Below, piece after piece: positions 42,995-55,745 of a stretch of 64,000 nucleotides of DNA. Both the position numbers and the translations under genes were made by a program. This DNA is from Mixophyes australis (lineage: Eukaryota; Chordata; Amphibia; Anura; Limnodynastidae), in assembly GCA_036250195.1 (NCBI GenBank), contig JAVHZZ010000005.1, forward strand, positions 126,236,098-126,300,097. Reading direction: 5' to 3'. The first letter of the stretch is position 1. The number at the start of each line of letters is the position of its first letter. The notes under the pieces are model-generated. The model had not been told where the DNA came from, ran no database searches, and saw nothing but the letters and a program-made list of their open reading frames with translations.

Positions 42995-43900
42995 ATGTCC
43001 CACAAACACAAGAAACAACTTCCACCCCAAACACCCAGCATGTTCTCAAGGAGCAGCAGGACAGCTGCTCTGTCCTCCTCGGCATCTCTGGGACAGGACT
43101 CTAATACAGACTCTCCTCAGCCAACTATGGCCGAGGTAATGAAACAAGTAAAAGTCACCATTCAAACCGAATTTCGGGCCCTGGTCTCGTAATTACGCTC
43201 TGAACTTGTTGCTCTGGGCTCACGTACTGACTCCTTGAAAAAAACAACAGACGAGCTCTGTGCTTTCCAGACTCAAACTGACCAAGACATAACAGCCCTT
43301 CATGCTGAACTAGACATTCTAAAGGACCAACTGGAAGATCAGGAAAATCGTTCCCGCCAAAATATTATTAGACTCAAACATGTACCGGAGTTGATTTCAA
43401 CAAAAGATTTATCTTCCTACTTGCAGGTACTGTTTTCCTCTTTGGTCCAAGATCTACCGTCTTCTGATTTTCAGTTGGATCTCCGCCCATACCCCAACCA
43501 TCTCAACCTCCTCCTGATGTCATTGTACGATTACACTATTATTCTACAAAGGAGAAAATCACCCATGCAGCCAACGGGACAACTCTTATTCTGAAACTAA
43601 CCCACTCCTCTTTCAGGATTTCTCACCAACTACTCTAAAGAAACGACGAGATCTCGCTGACATCACGCAACACCTGTGATCTGCTGGTATTCTTTATTGT
43701 TGGGGCTTTCCCTTCCAGCTCTCCTTCTCCTACGAAAAAAAACACACACTCAGTCAAGACTCCTGAACAAGGTCGTGTCCTGTTACAAACTTTGAAGCTT
43801 GTTGACCCCCCCAACTCATCTCCGTCTACATCATCAGCGATCCTCAAACGTCCTCCACAAGCTGAATGGTCAACTACGTAAATATTACAATTAAGACGTC
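42995..43900 (+). pseudogene. LINE ORF1 (L1 ORF1p-like)
   Basis: Begins MSHKHKK, with a Ser/Gln-rich N-terminus, then a heptad-rich coiled coil (TDSLKKTTDELCAFQTQTD). The conserved junction LEDQENRSRQNIIRLKHVPE starts the RNA-recognition domain of L1-type ORF1 proteins. The C-terminal part (RLHYYSTKEKI-like, then AANGTTLILKL) is in other frames near 43530-43600. One TAA near 43190 and at least two frame changes break it. It normally coats LINE RNA. Confidence 0.75.
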
Positions 43901-44859
43901 TACTTCTAGGATTATACACCCGCTACTCACTCCTTAATGTTATTGTTCCCACTTCACCATTAGGTCACAATATGCTTAATGTCTAACTCCATGGCTTTCT
44001 TGTTTGGGGTGTCACTGTGATGGGATGGGTCTAATACCCATGCTTGATCTTTCTAGTTTATTGAACCTCATTGTCTCCTACGTTTTCTCTCGTTGGTTCT
44101 TCCCTGTCGCAGTGGTACCCCTAACCTGACTCTCCATTTGCATTTCGTGATCAGTTAACATATAATGTTGTGAGTTTTCTTTTTGTTTTGATTGTTTTGA
44201 TTCTTTTTGTTTTGCTTTGTTTTGTTTTTTTATAACATTTATTCCTACTGTTTATACTCGTTTCTAATTAGTGGTAGAATTCTCACTGTACTAAGTTGCA
44301 CTTCTTTTAAGACATATAAGATCTGTCGTTAGATTTCTGGTTACTTCCCCCCCTGAGGGGGGCCGCTGTCTCGGGGGACACCAGGTGGCCGAGTTCTATT
44401 GACTTATTGTGGTCATTTTAACTTCAACCTTGTCTCCTGCTGGAGGTCCCTGGACACGTTGTTACCCTGCTTCTATGTTAGCTGAATTTGTTAATTATAT
44501 GTTCTAGTTTTACTAGTTTTTTTAGTGTGTTCTTTGTAGATTGATTGTTCTTCTTTACAAATTTAGTTCGTTCTTGTTGGAGGTAAATATCCTCCCTCTA
44601 TTTATATTGTGTTATGCACTTTCATGGCCTCCTCTTAATGACTCACTGTCCCGCATCTGCAAATTTCTATCAGGAACTTGTTCCGTCTAATTTAGGCAGC
44701 CTTTGCCTCGCCTCTCTTTTCCGGTACCTATGTTGTACCTTTTGGTTCGAGCCTGAATCGATTTCCCTCCGGGAAGACTGGTTTCCCTCTATTTCCTCCC
44801 TATCTCCACTCCCCCCTTCATTCACTAGCTCCCTTATACACTCCAGGCACTCAGACCAT

Positions 44860-47800
44860 CCATGATTCTTAAAATTCTTTCCCTCAACGCTAATGGCCTA
44901 CCCTACTAAACTATCAATGGCCCTAGAACACTTTAAACGTCTTAGGGCGGACCTCATTTTCCTACAAGAAACACACTTCAAGATTCCTCATCCACAATTG
45001 ACATGTAAAACATGCCCTCACACTTATTATGCATCCTCTGACAGTAAATAAAGAGGCACTGCTATCCTCATCCATCGCAATATCTCTTTCTCACTTGAAT
45101 CCCTTTCAGCAGATCCACTAGGTAGATACATAATTCTGGTGGGCTCTCTTGGCCCTGCCAAATTATCTTTATTTTCACTATATGCTCCCAACTGTGGGAC
45201 AGGGTACCTTCTTCTCAGCTTTTTTCGAGCACCTATCCTCTCTAGCCCAAGGCCAAGTTATCATAGATGTCGATTTTAACTCCACGTTAGATCCCAGTGT
45301 GGATCACTCCTCTTTGTCTTCTGCCTATGCCTCCTCTCATCGGGAATCTAGAACCCTGGTTTCCTCCTTAAATCTTATGACTTTCACGACGCTTGGCGTC
45401 TATCCCACCCCACTGGCAAACAATATACCCACTTTTCTTCCCCCCATAACCTCCACACTCGCATTGATCTCATTCTTATTGATCACTTAACCACCCAACA
45501 ACTTATAAACTCGGACATTCTACCAGTTTCCTGGTCTGACCACGCCTTGGTTCTCCTGGAAATCGCCTTTCACCGCCCACACACCTCCCCCCCAGAAATG
45601 GCATCAAGACGACACTCTGTTCTTGAAACCCAACCAGATCTCCTCCATTTCTAATTCTATTAAAGAGTTCATCTCCTAGAACTCTTTGCCGGGTATATCT
45701 CCCCTTCCATTCTCTGGGAAGCTCACAAGGCTACCATACGTGGCACACTTATCGGCTTGTCCGCTGCTAAACAAAAAGCTTGAATTACAGAACTTGAAAC
45801 GCAAATTGCTTCTCTTACAACATTACATCAGCGTTTCCTGAAACATAAAACCCGCCTCAAACTGATTACACTGCTGGGCCAGCTACAACAACTCCTCTCC
45901 AAAAAAGACGCCAAAACCCTACGATGGCTCCACCAGAAGTTATACGAGAAGGTAGAACGGGCAGACAGACTTCTGGCACAGAAATTGCATGATAAGCGAA
46001 CTCGCAACCATATCTCTTCCATCAAAACACCTTCAGGTGACTTCACCTATGACCCTAAACTCATAGCAGTCATGTTTAGAGACTTCTACTCTACCCTATA
46101 CCATCTCCCATCCTAAATCTCTGACTCTGCCTCTCTACAATCCAAAATCAAAGACTGCTTGTCCTCTATTGCCCTGCCCTCTCTTTCTCCCACACAACCT
46201 TCTCAATACCCCTATTACAACTGACGAGATTTCTCAGACCATCAAGGAACTTAAAAATTTGTCGACCCCGGGACCTGATGGCCTCACGGCCATATACTAT
46301 AAAACTTTTATAAACCCACTCATGCCCATGCTTCTTGAGCTCTTTAATTCTCTTTTGCTTGGGTCTAAATTTGATTCAGCCACCACTCGTGCAGACATTG
46401 TAGTCATACCCAAACTTGGTCGAGATCATCAATGCTGTGGCCCATTTCCCATCCCATTTCAGAGCTTACAGGCCCATTTCCCTTTTAAACTTCGATTTCA
46501 AACTATTTGTGAAACTACTTGCTAATTGCCTAAACGCGGTCATCACTTCATTAGTTCACCCTGATCAGGTCGGCTTTATCCCCGGCCGCCAGGCCTCAGA
46601 TAATACCAGTCGAGCTATTGACCTGACATACGTCTCCGACCTTCACAACATTCCCACCCTGCTTATAGCACTTGATGCAGAAAAAGCCTTTAACAGGGTG
46701 GGTTGGCCCTATATGCAACAGACTCTCGCAGCCATGGGCATAGGGGGCTCCTTCTTACCAGGCGCTGCCTCCCTTTATTTTAACCCCTCTGCTTTTGTCC
46801 TGGCCATTGGCTTCCAATCTTCTCCTTTTTCAATACACAATAGCACTCGTCAGGGGTGCCCACTATCCCCACTCATATTCGCTTTGATGAGCCCCTAGCC
46901 CATAAAATACGCACTAAACCCAATATCTCTGGAGTAGGCCCCTCAGAACATAAATTATCCCTCTATGCGGATGACATTCTTCTGTCCATTACAAACCCTT
47001 ATATATCTCTGCCAAATCTCCTTAACGATATATCTCTCTTTGGTACTCTCTAACTATAAAATCAATGCCTCTAAATCAAAAATCCTTGACCTAAATGTTC
47101 CCCTCGCCCTCCTGGCATCTCTTAAATCTAACTTTGACTTTAGATGGCAGTCGCATAAACTAAAATAGCTAGGGATTTATCTGCCCGCTCCTATTATCAA
47201 CTGTATGTCGCAAATTTCCTCCATTAATGCCTGCCAACAAAGCAGATCTTTTAAAATGGGAAAAGTTTATAATCACCCGGACGGGTAGGATAAACTTTCT
47301 TAAAATTAATATCCTTCCCCGCCTTTTATATCTTTTCCAAGCTTTACCTCTTAAAGTTCCCGCCATCTCTTTCAAACTCCTCCAACAAATGGCCACTAAA
47401 TTTGTCTGGTCTGCTAGGAAACCAAGGATTAAGATGCAGATTCTTCATAAACCAACCCAAGAAAGTGGACTCAGTGTCCCTAATTTCCTTAAATACTATT
47501 GTGTTCTTCTCCACTCCCCCTGGGTCAATGATATTGAAGCCGCTCTTTCTGTAACCATCTCATCTACCTCGCTTCTCTGGCTTAAACCTCAAGACTGACC
47601 CCCCCCCAATCACAACTGCATCCCCATCTTGCATTTTTGCTCACCCCCTGGAATCACACAGTACCCTCCTAGAATTTAGCCCCCAATGCCTGGCATATGA
47701 CACCTTTGTGGCATAATCACTCTTTCATCCCCGGACTCCATCCAGCTAATTTCTCTCACTTTACACATCGTGGCATAAACTTTGTTACTGATTTAGTCCC

Positions 47801-48690
47801 GCTCCAAATCTTCCCCTCTTATGCTGACATACAGACAAGTTTTCGCATTCCATCAAATAGTTTTTTTCAGTACCTCCAATTTCGTCATCTATGCGACACT
47901 ATCCGACATACGGTTGTTGATATTCATGGCTCTTGTCCATTGGTCTCTTTCTGTTCCCTTCGATCCTCTTCACAAGGTCTGATATCTACCTTCTCCTGCC
48001 TCATCCTGAAACAAAAACTCCCCCTCAAGGACCCACATGAACTTAAATGGGAGGAAGACATGGGGGAGACACTTACCCCTGAAGAGTGGAACAAGATCCA
48101 CCTGAATTTGTCCAAGACCTCCATCTGTGTTAAAATTTGTGAAAATAGCCGTAAGATATTCTACTGATACCTGGTCCCACACCGCCTCCACAAAATATAC
48201 CCGGGCACAACTCAGTTTTCTTGGCACCTCTGCGGATATGAGGGTACCCTGTCCCACATCTGGTGGCAATGTCCAAAACTCCGCCCCCTTTGGGAAGCTA
48301 TTCACCAATTAATTTTCAATGTTACTCAGATTTCTCTTCCTCCATTTCTCTCTTACTTATTGCTTCCTCGCTCTATTCCTAAAATCTCCAAACACACTCA
48401 GAAACTCATCCCACATATACTTAGTGCCGGTAGATGTCAAATTGCGTTGTTTTGGAAAAATCCAAACACCCCCTGGCTCCCATCCGTCATCAACCGCATG
48501 TGGCAAGTATATCATATGGAATACACTACAAGTATTCTTCATCACACCCCCATCCCTTTTAATAAGGTCTGGAGTCCTTGGAATGACTATCATGGAGCTT
48601 CTCCTTCCTTGGCTTTCTAAGGCCTTATAGTTCTCACTCTCTCTCATAACATGGATCAATACATTACTCACTCGATTCTTTCTTCCTTGT
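44860..48690 (+). pseudogene. LINE ORF2: endonuclease and reverse transcriptase
   Basis: Endonuclease: LSLNANGL near 44880, ADLIFLQETH near 44950, and a degenerate DFNSTLD near 45270. RT: NLSTPGPDGLTAIYYK near 46255, YRPISLLNFDFKLFVKLLANCL near 46465, HPDQVGFIPGRQASDN near 46560, and LIALDAEKAFNRVGW near 46665. RQGCPLSPLIFAL lies near 46850 and LSLYADDILL near 46955, which is the catalytic YADD. The C-terminus has GTLSHIWWQCP near 48240, the Cys-His region of L1/Tx1 ORF2. Numerous stops and frameshifts make it a pseudogene. Confidence 0.8.
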
Positions 48691-49026
48691 TAGCTAGTGA
48701 CCCCTCTCCCCTTCTCTCCTCTCCTTCTCTCTTGTCTCTTCTCTTTCATCCCCCCTTGCCTTTATATACTGTTTGGAATATGCTATCTATTTTATTTGGA
48801 AGTTATTAATTGCTCTGTTATTTATACAATGGCAACTTCCCACTTTCTGTTATTTACCTGTAAAATTCAATAAAATGTTTATTCAAAAAAAAGGCAAGAT
48901 TAGATCAGATAAAGAGCACCGGATAGGTTAGGAGAAGATGATGTGCAGGAGAGAAGAACAATGAAGGAAAGCTGTGAATAATAATAGACCTTTAATAATA
49001 TTATCTGGTTTATATATTAAACCGTG

Positions 49027-49342
49027 ATGATCATCATCAATTTATATAGCACCACTAATTCTGCAGCGCTGTACAGAGAACTCATTCACATCAGTCCCTG
49101 CCCCATTGGAGCTTATAGTCTAAATTCCCTAACACACACACAGACGGAGACAGACAGACACACAGAGTAGGGTCAATTTGTTAGCAGCCAATTAACCTAC
49201 TAGTATGTTTTTGGAGTGTGGGAGGAAACCCACGCAAACACAGGGAGAACATACAAACTCCACACAGATAAGGCCATGGTCGGGAATTGAATTCATGACC
49301 CCAGTGCTGTAAGACAGTAGTGCTAACCACTGAGCCACCGTG
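49027..49342 (-). mobile_element. V-SINE-type tRNA-derived SINE, copy 1
   Basis: Minus-strand head CACGGTGGCTCAGTGGTTAG contains an RNA polymerase III A box (TGGCTCAGTGG). A B-box-like GAATTCAATTCCC follows about 40 nt later, so the head is tRNA-related. The middle (GTGTGGAGTTTGTATGTTCT ... GCGTGGGTTTCC) is the conserved domain of the vertebrate V-SINE superfamily. The tail reads GTGCTATATAAATTGATGATG. Same family as 54972-55314. Confidence 0.8.
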
Positions 49343-49721
49343 ATGAGCCAAAAGGATGGCTAATGTAACACTCCATCCAATTCATCTAAGGTTTAACACC
49401 TGAGAAATTAGAGGATAACCTCTGTTGTTTAGCACCACCCCCATAGGCCTCTATGGGGACAGCAAGGGCTGTAAAAACATCAGTGTTGCGCATGTACTAT
49501 AAAGTCATCTTTATCTAGTTTATGGAGCTTTTGTCTTTCACCACCAGTGGAAGAGAAGAAAATTAAAGAAGAGTTTTGCTGTAGAGAGGGATTTTCACTG
49601 GTGCAGGGGAGTATTGTTAAATATCAGCAGTACAACTTTCTAAATCACAGTGAGAGGAGAGTGGAGTGTGCAGCTAGTTATTAGGAATTCACAGTGGTTT
49701 ATTGTAAGAAAAAAGGTGCCG

Positions 49722-49945
49722 GAACTCACCTCTTTCTGCCCCCTCATTTTTGTGTAGCCCTCTCTTTCTGCCAACCCCACCTCATTTTTCTGTAGCCCTC
49801 TCTTTCTGCCCCCTAGTTTTTCTGTAGCCCTCTCTTTCTGCCCCCTCATATATATTTATCCCTCTCCTTCTGCCCCCCTCATTTTTCTGTAGCCCTCTTT
49901 CTGCCCCCCTCATTTTTCTGGAGCCCACTCTTTCTGCACCACTCC
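49722..49945. repeat. Minisatellite, unit about 30-35 bp
   Basis: Tandem copies of CTCTTTCTGCCCCCTCATTT plus TTCTGTAGCC, about six, with length variation. The lysine/glutamate-rich minus frames here are artefacts of the repeat. Confidence 0.85.
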
Positions 49946-50354
49946 CCCACTTTCTGTAGTTTGTACTTACCTTCTATAGTTCTTTTCTCGCTTCTCTGTT
50001 TGATCGCGGCTCCTCTCACTGGCAACGTCGTGACGTCATGATGCTGCCGGAGCCTGAACCAGAACACACACTAAGTTGCGGTGCTGCACTGTAGCAGCAC
50101 CGCACAGAAAAAAAATTTGTTAAAAAGATAATTAAACTTTGAAAACCCATGGAAAAAAGGTGCCGGAGTAACGTTATGAGCATTTTACGACAAAAAAATG
50201 CCCTAGGAATTCAAAGGAATACAAGGTGATGGAGTTTATTGCAGTTCAGTGTATATCATGATGGTCTGAATAGAAATACACTGGATATTGGAGTAATCAA
50301 GAGAAGCCAGGCAAAAACTCAGACTCCAGGATGAGTCACAGCCAAAAGACAATG

Positions 50355-50360
50355 CATATA

Positions 50361-50400
<40 letters not shown>
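50355..50400. repeat. (TA)n microsatellite
   Basis: Alternating TA with one G interruption. The sequence on either side (49950-50350, 50400-50930) holds nothing I can assign. Confidence 0.9.
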
Positions 50401-50402
<2 letters not shown>

Positions 50403-50934
50403 AATCTATTCAGTTATATAGCACTGTCTCTGTAACGATACTGGTATAAAACAGTCTTTGTAGCAATGCAGAAGTATACAGAGTGAGTCTTCACTGAGAA
50501 TACTCAGCAGAGCGAGCATCGATAATGACCGCAGTCCGTCTATAAGGAAACTTTGTAGAGCTCTGTGAATAGTGTGCCGAGGCAAGGTCATCTATCAGGA
50601 ACCAGCAGACTGTAAGTTGTAAATCCAGGTGTCCGCAACCAGGCGACAATAAGTAGTTTAGCTAGGTATCAGGAGCCAGGTGACTGCTGAATGCAGAGCC
50701 AGTACTGCTTGATGCAAGGTCATAATCACACAGGATACAGATATAGTAACCGAGAACTTTGCTCAGAACATTAGACATACCCCAAATTTGTGGAAATAGG
50801 TTTTCTTGGTGTAAATCCAGTATGCAGTGCAGCTTGACTTGATGGCCAGGGAACTTTAGGCACACTCTATCCCTCTCGCTTCTCCTTTTCCTAATTCATC
50901 CCCTAACCCGGAGGTAGTCATTTCTACGACTGCC

Positions 50935-51349
50935 ATCACACCGACAGTACTTACCCCGACATACTCATCACAAAACTGTTATTCACGATATCTTGGCATT
51001 TTCCGACTGTTGAAAAAGCTGCCTTCCAAATATTTCCAGCCACGCACAGTAGAGCACACAGAATGACGTCAATTGTAAGCGCGACCCTATTAATGCTGGC
51101 CTTAAGTGCAAGTATGCGCCGGCAGGACAATATTTTTTAGTAATCTTTCCACATTGTCCTGCCGGTACATATTTGCACTGCCCCCATAAAGCCAGCATTA
51201 ATAGGGTCGCGCTTACAATTGACTTCATTTTGTGTGCCAGACTGTGCGTGGGTGGAAATACTTGCAAGCCAGCTTTTTCAACAGTCAGGAATGCCAAGAT
51301 GTCGTGAATAATAGATTTGTGATGAGGATGTCGGTGTAAGCAGTGTGAT
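50935..51349. mobile_element. Large foldback (inverted-repeat) element
   Basis: Left arm about 50935-51130 and right arm about 51152-51349 are reverse complements with scattered mismatches (outer ends ATCACAC...GTGTGAT). Clear shared blocks include GTCAATTGTAAGCGCGACCC and CTATTAATGCTGGC, and GCCGGCAGGACAAT near the centre. The loop is short (about 20 bp, TATTTTTTAGTAATCTTTCC). No coding. It is probably a MITE/foldback transposon. A C-run at about 51376 follows. Confidence 0.8.
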
Positions 51350-51359
51350 CATCATCACC

Positions 51360-52260
51360 ACAATTTAGTACTCACCCCCCCCCCCCCCTAAACCCTGCCC
51401 CTTCTTCTAAATTATTTTCTTGGAATATCATTTTAGCTTTGTGAAATGCAAAAACTGTACACATTGCTAAAAGGTAATTTTCAATATATACTTTGAAGCA
51501 AATGCATGCTATGGGGTAATTTTAAATAAACTCTGTATCACAGAATAATAAATAACCAGGGTTTCACCTGCTTGTGGCTAACCAAACTTAACAAATTAAG
51601 AGAAAATATGAACATGAGAACATGAGATATTGCTATTTTAAAATGGCATTAATACATTCAAAAACATTATAACATCACAAAGTCATTTTTAGACTGTCAA
51701 AAAACTCATCCGTCACAAAGAATTTTTCAAAGAATAGCAAGCATTTTCATGTTAAAAAATATCAATTATATATATGGATGTCAATGTAACGCAAAAAATC
51801 TATTTGTCCCAGGCACTCATAAATTTACTTGTTTCAAGTAAATCACAGGTTAGAAAAAAGTGAATACGACGACTCTCCTAGAAGCACAAACATAAGATAT
51901 TAATAGTTTAGTAAGAGTAAAATGCAAGGTATAAATCAAAGCCCTCTGTAAATAGCAAATGTCCACTACATCATTTACATACATTTTACTTTGCCTCTTA
52001 GGTGAAAGACAGTGTGACACACAAAGTGGTCAGGAGTCAAGTGTGTTCTGTGAGACTTTTTTGCACTCTGTAGTTTGAAATACAAACCAAATTTATCAGA
52101 AGATTTGAATAAATATTTCCTGCTTTTGATTTCAATCAAATCTCTCTGAAACTAAAAGTCAGGAGTATAAAGAATTTTATTTCAGTTTGAATTATTGGAG
52201 TGATGGATTAGTATGTAGTTAATATACAATAATGTAGACACTGTGGTCAGTTAGCTGCTA
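51360..52260. other. No recognisable feature
   Basis: AT-rich DNA without a supported gene or repeat. Confidence 0.5.
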
Positions 52261-52264
52261 ACAG

Positions 52265-52290
52265 TGGGCCTGATTCAAGCCTGAACTCAA
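52265..52290 (+). mobile_element. Possible Harbinger terminus
   Basis: GGGCCTGATTCAAGCCTGAA resembles the GGGCCTGATTCA-type ends of PIF/Harbinger elements in frogs, as I recall them. It is preceded by TAACAGT. Harbinger transposase remains lie about 5 kb to the right on the minus strand. No matching opposite end was found. Confidence 0.3.
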
Positions 52291-53455
52291 CCTGCACATA
52301 AGTTTTATGTTTATAAAGAGCAAGGAACTTGTGAGTATTTCCTTAGCCATATCCAAATGCACACATTTCATAATGATGTGAATATGGTAGTAAATAACTT
52401 TTGTCACGTAATTCCCCCATAAGCATAGCTGTCACATGTGGGGGGTTTTGGAGTTTTTTGAGCAATTGCACATTTTTTTCAATACATGCGTATTTACAAA
52501 TAATTCACATCCGAATGCACTATGTGTATTTCCTCAATTACTTATATTAGTCATAAAACACTGCTGCCTTCTGACATTTAACTAATATTAATCCATTCAC
52601 TGTATTACCTAATTAACCTGCACTATTCCTTGCTAATAATTACCCCTTTATCACAGCCTTTACAATCAATATGTCTCATTATTACACATTTGATTTTCAT
52701 GAATAAAATAAACACACAATTTTTGAATATAACTGATATATATATATATATAACAAAACAAAAATCAAACATTAAAATGTAACCTTTTTTTTTTAAAAAA
52801 AAAACTTTTTTAATTTTACCAAAATATTTTTGATATTTTTTTCAAATGTTCCTATTAGAAAAGGCAAGGTGTTGATTCTGCAGCTGGAAAAAAAAAACAT
52901 TATTTCAACATCACAACATTATTACATGTTAAAAACACATTTTTGTTCTAAGAGTGCAGTTTTGTCTCACATTTATCAAGCTCCATAGAGTTGAGAGGTG
53001 CTACATTACTATAACTTATCCTAAAGATTCAGCTTATTAAGGGATGTTAACAGGTTTTAACGGATACTAACTAGAGGCTTTTGGAGACACATGCAGATGT
53101 AGTTGTGGTGTAGTTGTAATTAATACAACTCTATAACAGCAGCATTTGCCCAGGATATTAAGGAATCACCAATGCAATATTTTGTGAGGTCTATACTTTT
53201 CTACAGAAGCAAGAAACTAAAATATTCCACCAAATTATTAAATCCACTTACATTCTTCTTCAAGGGTCTGTGATGGGCTCCCCGCAACCACCTGAGCCTC
53301 TAGCTGGTCCTCCAGAGCCTATTACCTGGCCTCCTACTGTGGCTCCTCCAGGGTCTCTTTGCTGGCCTAATGGCGAAACCACTGGTGGCAATGCTCTGTT
53401 TTCAAAATAAATATTGCACATTATTATTTTCATAAATATTATCTTTATAATGAAA

Positions 53456-53500
53456 CAGATAGATAGACAGACAAACAGATAGATAGATAGATAGATAGAG
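53456..53500. repeat. (GATA)n microsatellite
   Basis: Imperfect GATA/GACA repeats. Confidence 0.9.
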
Positions 53501-54971
53501 AGAAATCTTTCCTGTTTTAAATGTTTTTATGAATATTTATATAATATTAAATTATGAGTATTTTTGCACATTTAAATTTGTTAAACCAATTTACCCTTAT
53601 TGCATGTTTGCAAACAAATATCACAAATGGCGCATTAGCCCACTATTGCACAATCTTTTATAAAGACCTTAACACCACTTGTTTATGAACTTAACATAGG
53701 AGGTGTTAATAAAATATAATTTACATAATTGTATGTAATCACGCATGTAAGCATAATACTGACATTACATACCATATGATTACATAACATGTGTTGTACA
53801 TTATCGTGTGAAGCGTATTACAAGCAACATCACTACATAATACTTTATCTTGTACATTGCGTTAACTACATGGTCCAGATAAAACTCTAATAATATTTTG
53901 TTATTTTGTAATGTTGAACTTATGCCTGGCAAACTTCCTCCGAATTTTCGAAAGAAGCTACGGCCGTCACTAAGGTGGCACTGAAGCTCCAGAACAGAGT
54001 GACTGCCACTGAAGGTATGTTTTAACTGCCCTATATGCAACATTTTTGTCATCATTCCTTACACATTGAGGTGCAAAACACAAAAAGTGGTCTATTTCCC
54101 TAGTAAGGGCATGCAGCTCCAAACAAGAGAATTGAGTGCATGTTTGCCAATGAATGAGGCTTTTCAACATCCTCCTCACTGATTGGCTCAATGGACACTT
54201 GTGGGCAAAGGTAAGTTACAGTTCCCTTCAACACCAGAGGGTAAATGTATCAAGGTAAACACATCACTGTTACACTGTTCTGTCTAGACAACTTGAGGTC
54301 CTAGCAGCTGTCAAATGTGTTAAAATAGATAAAAGTTTTTTTTTTAAAAAGCATGGGGTCCACCCGCCCGGCCACTAGTGCTGCCAACCTACTGATGGTT
54401 ACGTGAAAATCGGGGAAAAAAATTTGCGTTGGGTCCCCCTGATTTTCACTTAACCAGCACTAGGCAAACAAGCCAGGGTGGGTGGCACTAAAGCAGGGGG
54501 ACACGCGGCATAATGACAAACCAACCCCAGGCTGTTCAGTGCTGGGCTGGATTCCCTAAGCAGTGGGGTCCGCAGAAACAAACTAGCGGGCCACCCCTCT
54601 AGGGACACCTAGCCCGGTGCTGAACTAGGGCTCTTCCTACACCCCTATGCGGTGGGTGTAGGATGATAACGGCAAAAGTAATGTAAAAAAATTAATGGAT
54701 GCCATTTTGTTTTGTGGAACTACAAGTCCAAGCCAGCCCGGGCTGCCATAAACAGTGTGGGCATGCTGATACTTGGAGAACTACCAACATGCCCTGACAC
54801 CCAGGGCTGCCTGAGACCTGTAGTTCCAGAAAAAAGAATGTTAAAAAAACCACCACACCCTGTTTACAACCACACAATTTTAATAAAAATAATAAAACCC
54901 CCCCAAAAAAATACACACCCTCATTAATACCACATATCCCGCATTGGCTATTGCAATTCCCTCCATACTGG

Positions 54972-55314
54972 TCATCATCATCATCATCATTTATTTATAT
55001 AGCGCCACTAATTCTGCAGCGCTGTACAGAGAACTCATTCACATCAGTCCCTGCCCCATTGGGGCTTACAGTCTAAATTGCCTAACACACTCCCAGACAG
55101 ATAGAGAGAGAGAGACTAGGGTCAATTTTGATAGCAGCCAATTAACCTACCAGTACGTTTTTTTGGGAGTGTGGGAGGAAACTGGAGCACCTGGAGGAAA
55201 CCCACGCAAACATGGGGAGAACATACAAACTCCACACAGATAAGGTCATGATTGGGAATTGAACTCAAGACCCCAGTGCTGTGAGGCAGAAGTGCTAACC
55301 ACTTAGCCACCGTG
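54972..55314 (-). mobile_element. V-SINE-type SINE, copy 2, nested in LINE
   Basis: Minus-strand head CACGGTGGCTAAGTGGTTAG has an A box (TGGCTAAGTGG), and a B-box-like GAGTTCAATTCCC follows. The V-domain (GTGTGGAGTTTGTATGTTCT; GCGTGGGTTTCCTCC) is intact. The tail GGCGCTATATAAATAAATGA then (TGA)n is nearly identical to the 3' end of the LINE it interrupts. Confidence 0.85.
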
Positions 55315-55361
55315 CAAAACAGACTGAAACCCCTGCAATCTATTTTGCACGCAGCGGTAAA

Positions 55362-55745
55362 TTGATTTTCCTTGCAAATCATTATTCCTCTGCTAAATCA
55401 CTCTGTATGTCTCTACACTGGTTGCCTGTTTTCTACAGAATCCAACATAAAATACTTTTACTAACCTACAAGGCCATCAACAAAGCTGCACCAACATATA
55501 TCTCCTCTCTTGTCTCAAAATATCTCCCAACTCGGCAACTCCATTCTGCACAAGATCTGCGTCTCTCATCCACCCTCATTACATCCTCCCATTTCCGGTT
55601 ACAGGACTTTTTTCGGGCTGCACCCACTCTATGGAATTCTCTCCCTCGCACAATAAGACTGTCCTCTGGTCTACAAACTTTCAAGCATTCTCTGAAAACC
55701 TACCTCTTCAGGCAAACTTATAATATTCCTCATCCACCCTCTTAA
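55362..55745 (+). pseudogene. C-terminal part of CR1/L2-type LINE ORF2
   Basis: The 3' end of a non-LTR reverse transcriptase polyprotein, downstream of the RT core. SLHWLPVFYRIQHKILLLTY, then FRAAPTLWNSLPRTIRL and FKHSLKTYLF, are the standard C-terminal motifs of the CR1/L2/Rex1 group (LHWLPV, APxLWNSLP, FKxxLKTxLF). The frame opens at 55362 and ends with TAA at 55743. The RT catalytic core is absent because the copy is 5'-truncated, so it cannot mobilise itself. Confidence 0.8.

Larger units (their letters stand above)
42060..48893 (+). mobile_element. Tx1/L1-type LINE, near full length, inactive
   Basis: ORF1 (coiled coil, L1 ORF1-type) and ORF2 (apurinic endonuclease, RT with YADD box, C-terminal Cys-His motif) lie in the L1 order on the plus strand. 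The element ends with CAATAAAATG, a short spacer and an A-tract at 48884-48891. The 5' limit is uncertain. 42060-42994 is C/T-rich and noncoding and probably the 5' UTR. Stops and frameshifts are frequent in both ORFs. Confidence 0.8.

Noticed and set aside
51360..52260. Host gene exons in AT-rich gaps
   Set aside because: No spliced coding pattern, no conserved domain and no CpG-rich promoter seen here or in the other unassigned gaps.
53270..54200. Possible Myb-like second gene of a Harbinger element (-)
   Set aside because: A loose resemblance in short broken frames (LSDGRSFFRKFGGSL-like text) was not enough to call a domain. It needs a profile search.
54310..54930. GC-richer dispersed-looking repeat with TGGAACTACA inverted ends near 54715 and 54830
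   Set aside because: It looks like a repeat, but I could not define its ends or family.
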